From an uncultured Verrucomicrobiota bacterium (GTDB lineage Bacteria > Verrucomicrobiota > Kiritimatiellia > RFP12 > UBA1067), in assembly GCA_945613785.1 (NCBI GenBank), contig CALZAJ010000089.1, positions 1 through 6,762 of the forward strand: 6,762 bases of DNA, in the 5' to 3' direction. Below the pieces are notes generated by a model. The model was not told where the DNA came from and searched no databases. It saw nothing but the letters and a program-made list of their open reading frames with translations. A program made the translations under genes and the position numbers. Below are positions 1 through 3,637 of the stretch, in pieces (within the stretch, counting starts at the first letter, position 1; each line of letters opens with the position of its first letter).

Positions 1-1
1 C

Positions 2-340
2 CAGATCGTCTACGGCCGTACGCAGTCCGCGTTCTCCGACGGCGGTCTCGTGATCGGCGCCGGCCTTGAGGACCTCGGCAAGGGTCTCCGTTCGATGGTC
101 GGTACGATGTACGCGACGAAGGCGAAGGGCCCCCGCTACCTCGAGATGACCGAAGGCTACTGCACGCGTATGGCCCTCAACAAGGACGGCGAAGTCATCG
201 GCTACGAGTTCGTCTCGCTCGGCAAGATGACCGACTTCATCAAGAAGGGCATGACCCCGAACGAAGCGTGGGAGAAGGCCAAGGGCCACTACGGTCAGTT
301 CGAAGGCGCGGCCAAGTACATCGATCCGCGCAAGGAATAA
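2..340 (+). CDS. NifU-like iron-sulfur cluster assembly scaffold family protein, C-terminal part (5' end outside window)
   Basis: The reading frame is open from base 2 and ends in TAA, giving 112 residues of a longer protein. The GTG at position 50 lies inside conserved sequence (QIVYGRTQSAFSDGG precedes it), so it is not the real start. From memory, the segment with GAGLEDLGKGLRS, GPRYLEMTEGY, IGYEFVSLGKM and the ending KYIDPRKE matches the C-terminal half of the NifU/IscU-like protein usually encoded just before GGGtGRT genes in anaerobes. The cluster-binding cysteines of that family would lie in the missing N-terminal half; only one Cys (in EGYCTRM) is visible, so a scaffold function cannot be verified here. 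The next gene starts 13 nt downstream in the same direction, so the two are almost certainly co-transcribed. Codons are strongly biased (AAG, CTC, GGC), suggesting high expression. The family call is fairly sure; the biochemical role is inferred. Confidence 0.82.
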   Translation, partial: QIVYGRTQSAFSDGGLVIGAGLEDLGKGLRSMVGTMYATKAKGPRYLEMTEGYCTRMALNKDGEVIGYEFVSLGKMTDFIKKGMTPNEAWEKAKGHYGQFEGAAKYIDPRKE

Positions 341-345
341 GGAGG
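339..345 (+). promoter_or_regulatory. Strong ribosome binding site for the GGGtGRT gene
   Basis: AAGGAGG, a near-perfect anti-Shine-Dalgarno complement, overlaps the last two bases of the upstream stop codon and sits 8 nt before the ATG at 354. It fixes that start, and therefore shows that the unusual Lys/Ala/Cys-rich N-terminus of the product is translated. Confidence 0.9.
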
Positions 346-353
346 AACTTAAA

Positions 354-1412
354 ATGGCATGTGCTAAGAAGTGCGCTAAGAAGGCCGCTGCCCCGAAGGC
401 CGCCGCCGGCGAGAAGCTGTTCGAAGGTTACGAGCGTCGTGAGGCCAAGATCCTCGCCGCCCTCAAGCCCTACGGCATCAAGTCCATCCTCGAGTGCGCC
501 GAGATCTGCAAGAAGGCCGGCATCGATCCGTACAAGATCGTCGAGGAAACCCAGCCAATTTGCTTCGAGAACGCCAAGTGGGCCTACACCGTCGGTGCCG
601 CCATGGCGATCAAGAAGGGCTGCACGAAGGCGAAGGACGCCGCCGCCGAAATCGGCGTCGGCCTCCAGGCGTTCTGCATTCCGGGCTCCGTCGCTGAGAA
701 CCGCCAGGTCGGCCGTGGTCACGGTAACCTCGGCGCGATGCTCCTCGACGATGCGACCGAGTGCTTCGCGTTCCTCGCGGGCCACGAGTCCTTCGCGGCT
801 GCCGAAGGCGCCATCAAGATCGCGCTGAACGCGAACAAGGTCCGCAAGACCAACCTCCGCGTCATCCTGAACGGTCTCGGCAAGGACGCCGCCTACATCA
901 TCTCCCGCATCAACGGCTTCACCTATTGCAAGACCGCTTTCAACAACAAGACCGAGAAGGTCAAGGTCGTTGAGAAGAAGGCCTTCTCGAAGGGTCCGCG
1001 TGCGGCGGTCAACTGCTACGGCGCCGACAACGTGCCGGAAGGCGTTGAGATCATGAAGCTCGAGAACGTGGGCGTCTCCATCACGGGCAACTCCACGAAC
1101 CCGACCCGCTTCCAGCATCCGGTCGCCGGCACCTACAAGAAGTGGTGCATCGAGAACGGCAAGAAGTACTTCTCCGTCGCTTCGGGCGGTGGTACGGGCC
1201 GTACGCTTCACCCCGATAACATGGCCGCCGGTCCGTCCAGCTACGGTATGACCGACACCATGGGCCGTATGCACTCCGACGCGCAGTTCGCGGGTTCCTC
1301 CTCGGTTCCGGCGCACGTCGAGATGATGGGCCTCATCGGCATGGGCAACAACCCGATGGTCGGTGCGACCGTCGCGGTGGCCGTCGCCGTCGAAGAGTCC
1401 TTCAAGAAGTAA
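354..1412 (+). CDS. GGGtGRT family protein with Lys/Ala/Cys-rich N-terminal extension
   Basis: This is a 352-residue member of the GGGtGRT family (Pfam PF14057, from memory), named for the motif seen here at residues 278-284 (GGGTGRT, followed by LHPDNMAAGP). Other family-typical stretches are QPICFENAKWAYTVGAA (68-84), GHGNLGAMLLDD (122-133), FLAGHESFAAAEGAI (140-154), ILNGLGKDAAYIISRINGFTY (171-191), SITGNSTNPTRFQHPVAGTYKK (242-263) and MGNNPMVGATVAVAVAVEE (330-348). No membrane segment or signal peptide is evident, so it is probably cytoplasmic. Its activity is not established. Pairing with a NifU-like gene suggests a link to Fe-S or another cofactor, which is inference. The conserved core begins near residue 22 (LFEGYERR); the first 21 residues include a tandem CAKK repeat and look like an added tail. 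Start chosen from the AAGGAGG site. Leucine is mostly CTC and lysine AAG. A strong terminator follows. Confidence 0.93.
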   Translation: MACAKKCAKKAAAPKAAAGEKLFEGYERREAKILAALKPYGIKSILECAEICKKAGIDPYKIVEETQPICFENAKWAYTVGAAMAIKKGCTKAKDAAAEIGVGLQAFCIPGSVAENRQVGRGHGNLGAMLLDDATECFAFLAGHESFAAAEGAIKIALNANKVRKTNLRVILNGLGKDAAYIISRINGFTYCKTAFNNKTEKVKVVEKKAFSKGPRAAVNCYGADNVPEGVEIMKLENVGVSITGNSTNPTRFQHPVAGTYKKWCIENGKKYFSVASGGGTGRTLHPDNMAAGPSSYGMTDTMGRMHSDAQFAGSSSVPAHVEMMGLIGMGNNPMVGATVAVAVAVEESFKK

Positions 1413-1436
1413 TCCTTCTTCGAAAGCTCGATCAAA

Positions 1437-1470
1437 GGGCGCTGCGGGTTTCCCGCAGCGCTTCTTTTTT
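1437..1470 (+). terminator. Rho-independent terminator after the GGGtGRT gene
   Basis: A perfect 10-bp GC-rich stem (1439-1448 with 1452-1461), closed by a TTT loop, is followed by the T-rich tract TTCTTTTTTG. It lies 24 nt after the GGGtGRT stop codon and should end the NifU-like/GGGtGRT transcript. Confidence 0.95.
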
Positions 1471-1544
1471 GTCTTTCGTGGCAGATTGGGATGTGCTCCG
1501 ATTCTCCGCTCCTCTGCTTCTCGGCGTTGCGGGTGTAAAAAGTT

Positions 1545-1563
1545 GACTGGATTTTGGTATAAT
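1545..1563 (+). promoter_or_regulatory. Extended -10 promoter for the DUF3127-prmC unit
   Basis: A consensus TATAAT (1558-1563) is preceded by the extended -10 TG (1555-1556). A TTGACT at 1543-1548 resembles a -35 box but is only 9 nt from the -10, too close for normal sigma-70 use. The bases GAC-N3-ATTTTG-N-TATAAT recur at the same spacing at 3610-3628 upstream of the ABC gene. Transcription would start near 1570, leaving a leader of about 72 nt. It lies downstream of the terminator at 1437-1470, as expected for a new unit. Confidence 0.75.
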
Positions 1564-1577
1564 ATCCCCCGTTGATC

Positions 1578-1598
1578 TGCGTTATCTCTTATGACGCA
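1578..1598 (+). promoter_or_regulatory. 5'-leader hairpin and overlapping palindrome
   Basis: TGCGTTAT (1578-1585) pairs with ATGACGCA (1591-1598) across a CTCTT loop: 8 bp with one G-T wobble. It begins about 8 nt after the predicted transcription start. Its right arm overlaps a perfect 11-nt DNA palindrome, CGCACAGTGCG (1595-1605). It could be a stabilising 5' stem, or the palindrome could be an operator. No T-tract follows, so it is not an attenuator of the usual type. No known riboswitch was recognised. Confidence 0.4.
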
Positions 1599-1628
1599 CA
1601 GTGCGCAATCGAGAATTTAAAAACACAT

Positions 1629-1633
1629 AAGGA
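1629..1633 (+). promoter_or_regulatory. Ribosome binding site of the DUF3127 gene
   Basis: AAGGA ends 8 nt before the ATG at 1642, a normal Shine-Dalgarno spacing, and supports this start. Confidence 0.8.
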
Positions 1634-1641
1634 ACACGAAA

Positions 1642-2022
1642 ATGGCGGTTTATGAGTACACGGGTGTGGTTGAGGAGGTCTGTCCCGTGCAGACGTTTGC
1701 GAGCGGCTTCACCAAGCGTGATGTCATCATCGGCAATGATGTCGATTCTCCGAGCAAATATCCGAATCCGGTGAAGTTTTCGTTCAAGAAGGACAACTGC
1801 TCCCTGGTTGACTCCGTGAGGAAGGGCCAGCGTGCGAAGGTTCGCTTCGTGATCGATGGTCGTCGTTGGGACGGTCCGAAGGGCACGCAGTACTTCGTCG
1901 ATCTGACGGCGCTGGGCATTGAGGTCCTGAATGCCGACGGCTCCTCGACCGAGCCAGTGCCTGCTGCGGCGATGCCAGACTTCCCCGAGGATGCGGGTGA
2001 TGTCGACGACATGCCCTTCTAA
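1642..2022 (+). CDS. DUF3127 family protein, OB-fold-like, with SSB-type acidic C-terminal tip
   Basis: This 126-residue protein has the pattern I recall for DUF3127 (PF11325): an N-terminal strand with 'YTGVVEEVCPVQTF', a middle 'PVKFSFKKDNCSLVDSVRKGQRAKVRFVIDGR' (44-74), then an aromatic 'YFVDLTALGIEVL' (84-96). Such proteins are small, predicted OB-fold relatives of single-strand-binding proteins; no biochemical role is established that I know of. After residue 96 a low-complexity Pro/Ala/Asp linker leads to DVDDMPF, which mimics the acidic, Phe-terminated tip by which SSB recruits repair and replication proteins. No signal peptide or membrane segment is seen, so it is probably cytoplasmic. 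Start set by AAGGA at 1629. It has its own promoter and is followed by prmC in the same direction. It could instead bind RNA or nucleotides. Codon use is less biased than in the left block. Confidence 0.8.
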   Translation: MAVYEYTGVVEEVCPVQTFASGFTKRDVIIGNDVDSPSKYPNPVKFSFKKDNCSLVDSVRKGQRAKVRFVIDGRRWDGPKGTQYFVDLTALGIEVLNADGSSTEPVPAAAMPDFPEDAGDVDDMPF

Positions 2023-2035
2023 GGAGTGTTTGACT

Positions 2036-2062
2036 GCTTGATTCGCGATTCAAGCAATCAAG
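2036..2062 (+). promoter_or_regulatory. Alternative hairpins over the prmC translation start region
   Basis: GCTTGA (2036-2041) can pair with TCAAGC (2050-2055). The overlapping CTTGATT (2037-2043) can instead pair with AATCAAG (2056-2062). The two stems exclude each other and end 6 nt before the ATG at 2068, where no good Shine-Dalgarno exists. They may tune prmC translation after the DUF3127 gene. Stems are short (6 and 7 bp), so this is tentative. Confidence 0.35.
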
Positions 2063-2067
2063 ATTCT

Positions 2068-2937
2068 ATGCTTTGGCGAGAAGTCCTCTCTAAGGCCTCG
2101 GCCTTTCTGGACACAAAGGGAGTTCCGGACGCACAGGTTGCGGCGGAACTCCTTGTTGCGCGCCTGATGAACTGTGGGCGCGGAATGTTGTCCGGGGTGC
2201 TGGATAAGGAAGCTCCGGAGAAATATCTTGAGGCGATGCGCCGCGGTATGGCGCGGTTGGCCAGAGGCGAGCCGCTTCAGTACGTGTTGGGCGAGTGGGA
2301 TTTTCGCACGCTGACGCTCAAATGCGATTGTCGGGCGCTTATCCCCCGTCCCGAGACGGAGGAACTCGTCACGCGGGTCTTGCGCCATCTGACCCAGGCA
2401 CGCCAACAGGCCAATGCCCAAACGCCCCTGATTGTCGACATTGGCACGGGCACGGGGGCTATCATTCTGTCGTTGGCGAAGGAGTTCAAGGGGCCGGCGG
2501 TGTTCCTCGGAACGGATGTCTCCGAGGAGGCGATTTCGCTGGCGAAGGAGAATGCCGCGGCGTGCGGACTTTCCGAGCGCGTGAAATTCGTGGTGATGGA
2601 CGGTCTGGACGACTTTGACGAGCCCGAATGCGTGGACCTGATTGTCTCGAATCCGCCTTACATCGAGACATCGGTTTGTGACACGCTTGATCCGAGGGTG
2701 AAGGATTTCGAACCGCGTCTGGCGCTTGACGGAGGCCTCTCGGGTCTCGACTTCTACGATCGGTATCTGGGGGACGCGCTCAACATCCTCAAGCCGGGCG
2801 GCGCGGTCTTCTTCGAAATCGGCGAAAACCAGGGCGACGCTCTGCGCAAGCTGATGGCGGACTATGGTTTTTCCGACATCCGCATCGAGAAGGACTACGC
2901 CGGTCACGATCGCTACGCGATGGCGATCCTGGCTTGA
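2068..2937 (+). CDS. prmC: Peptide chain release factor N5-glutamine methyltransferase PrmC (HemK)
   Basis: PrmC uses S-adenosylmethionine to methylate the glutamine of the GGQ motif in release factors RF1 and RF2, which aids translation termination in the cytoplasm. From the ATG at 2068 the protein has 289 residues, normal for the family. An N-terminal helical domain (about 1-75) with GEPLQYVLGEWDF is followed by ALIPRPETEELV (90-101), the SAM-binding VDIGTGTGAI (123-132) and the catalytic NPPY (195-198), with SGLDFYDRYL and a GGAVFFEIGENQG strand-turn near the end. The frame is open back to a GTG at 2026, but there AAGGA touches the start codon with no spacing. A TTG at 2038 has AAGGAG 11 nt upstream and is a possible start. 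The ATG gives the most family-like N-terminus but lacks a clear Shine-Dalgarno. The gene follows the DUF3127 gene by 45 nt, so coupling is likely. Its TGA abuts the ung stop codon. Confidence 0.93.
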   Translation: MLWREVLSKASAFLDTKGVPDAQVAAELLVARLMNCGRGMLSGVLDKEAPEKYLEAMRRGMARLARGEPLQYVLGEWDFRTLTLKCDCRALIPRPETEELVTRVLRHLTQARQQANAQTPLIVDIGTGTGAIILSLAKEFKGPAVFLGTDVSEEAISLAKENAAACGLSERVKFVVMDGLDDFDEPECVDLIVSNPPYIETSVCDTLDPRVKDFEPRLALDGGLSGLDFYDRYLGDALNILKPGGAVFFEIGENQGDALRKLMADYGFSDIRIEKDYAGHDRYAMAILA

Positions 2938-3576
2938 TTACCATTCAATCGGCTGTTGTCCGTGCTCCTGCAGGTAGGCGTTGGCCTTGGCAAAGGGATG
3001 GGAGCCGAAGAAGCCGCGATAGGCCGAGAGCGGCGAGGGATGAGCCGACTTGATGACACAATGGCGCGTTTCGTCGATGAACGCGCCTTTTTTCTGCGCG
3101 TAGGATCCCCAGAGGATGAAGACGAGATTTTCGCGTTCGGAGGCAAGGGCGTGGATGACGGCGTCGGTGAAGACTTCCCAGCCCTTGCCCTGGTGGGATC
3201 CTGCCTTGTGGGCTTCGACGGTTAGGGTGGCGTTCAAGAGGAGCACGCCCTGGTCGGTCCAGCTCAAGAGATTCGGCATATGGCCGAGTTCCTTGGCGAT
3301 GTTGACGAGGGAGGGCGGCGCTTGTATTTCGGGCGGGACATAGAAGCAGAGTCCCTGGGCCTGACCGGGTTCGTGGTAGGGGTCTTGTCCGAGGATGACG
3401 ACCTTCACCTTGTCAAAGGGCGTGCGGTCGAAGGCTGCGAAGATTTTGCCGGCGGGCGGGTAGCAGGTGCCGTTGCGGTAGGCGGCGCGGACGAAATCCG
3501 TCAGCTGGACGAAATAGGGCTTCTCGAATTCCTGGTCGAGAACGGCTTTCCACGTGGGTTCGATTTTGACTTCCAT
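2938..3576 (-). CDS. ung: Uracil-DNA glycosylase, family 1
   Basis: Ung removes uracil from DNA, the first step of base excision repair after cytosine deamination or dUMP incorporation. The 212-residue product shows the water-activating GQDPYH (63-68, catalytic Asp65), the uracil-stacking Phe in GLCFYVP (Phe78), QAPPSLVNI (85-93), GVLLLNATLTV (110-120, uracil-binding Asn115) and the minor-groove loop HPSPLSAYRGFFGSHPF (179-195, His179). It ends QPIEW, as is typical. Between PPSL and QGVLLLN it is about 9 residues shorter than E. coli Ung as I recall it. There is no Shine-Dalgarno before the ATG; a -10 box lies 7 nt upstream, so a leaderless mRNA is predicted. It is transcribed divergently from the ABC gene and convergently with prmC, with stop codons touching. 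The catalytic set is complete, so the enzyme should be active. Confidence 0.97.
   Translation of the reverse strand: MEVKIEPTWKAVLDQEFEKPYFVQLTDFVRAAYRNGTCYPPAGKIFAAFDRTPFDKVKVVILGQDPYHEPGQAQGLCFYVPPEIQAPPSLVNIAKELGHMPNLLSWTDQGVLLLNATLTVEAHKAGSHQGKGWEVFTDAVIHALASERENLVFILWGSYAQKKGAFIDETRHCVIKSAHPSPLSAYRGFFGSHPFAKANAYLQEHGQQPIEW
3063..3093 (+). terminator. Plus-strand intrinsic terminator embedded in ung (likely ends the prmC transcript)
   Basis: GGCGCGTT (3063-3070) pairs perfectly with AACGCGCC (3080-3087) across a 9-nt loop and is followed by six T residues (3088-3093). On the plus strand this is a complete Rho-independent terminator 125 nt after the prmC stop, where no spacer exists for one. 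On the minus strand the same bases encode Ung residues around KKGAFIDETRH (162-172). Confidence 0.7.
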
Positions 3577-3583
3577 CAGGGAT

Positions 3584-3592
3584 ATTCTAACA
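3584..3592 (-). promoter_or_regulatory. Extended -10 promoter of ung, probably leaderless
   Basis: On the minus strand TGTTAGAAT gives an extended -10 (TG-N-TAGAAT). Only 7 nt separate it from the ung ATG, so transcription should begin at or next to the start codon. No Shine-Dalgarno is present, which agrees. The bases after the box (ATCCC) match those after the DUF3127 -10. No convincing -35 was seen. Confidence 0.55.
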
Positions 3593-3609
3593 TACTCGCT
3601 CCCTCTCGG

Positions 3610-3628
3610 GACGTCATTTTGATATAAT
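3610..3628 (+). promoter_or_regulatory. Extended -10 promoter of the ABC exporter gene, probably leaderless
   Basis: A perfect TATAAT (3623-3628) is preceded by TGA (3620-3622), an extended -10. Nine bases separate it from the ATG at 3638, so the transcript should start about 2-4 nt before the start codon. No Shine-Dalgarno is present, and the first codons are AT-rich. It shares GAC-N3-ATTTTG-N-TATAAT with the promoter at 1545-1563. No -35 consensus lies at 16-18 nt. Confidence 0.7.
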
Positions 3629-3637
3629 TACAAAAAT

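Noticed and set aside
50..340. GTG at 50 as the start of the first gene
   Set aside because: Conserved family sequence continues upstream to the window edge, and no ribosome site precedes it.
240..1316. Long minus-strand open frame opposite the GGGtGRT gene
   Set aside because: Its protein is Arg/Leu/Ala/Asp-rich with no family features; it mirrors the strong GC third-position bias of the true gene and has no ribosome site.
1543..1563. Classic sigma-70 promoter with TTGACT as -35
   Set aside because: The spacer to TATAAT is 9 nt, not 16-18; the extended -10 explains activity better.
1363..1575. Short plus-strand frame across the terminator and promoter
   Set aside because: It reads through the terminator hairpin at 1437-1470 and the TATAAT at 1558, with no ribosome site.
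2050..2907. Minus-strand open frame opposite prmC
   Set aside because: The opposite strand encodes all PrmC motifs; this frame has none and is a codon-bias shadow.
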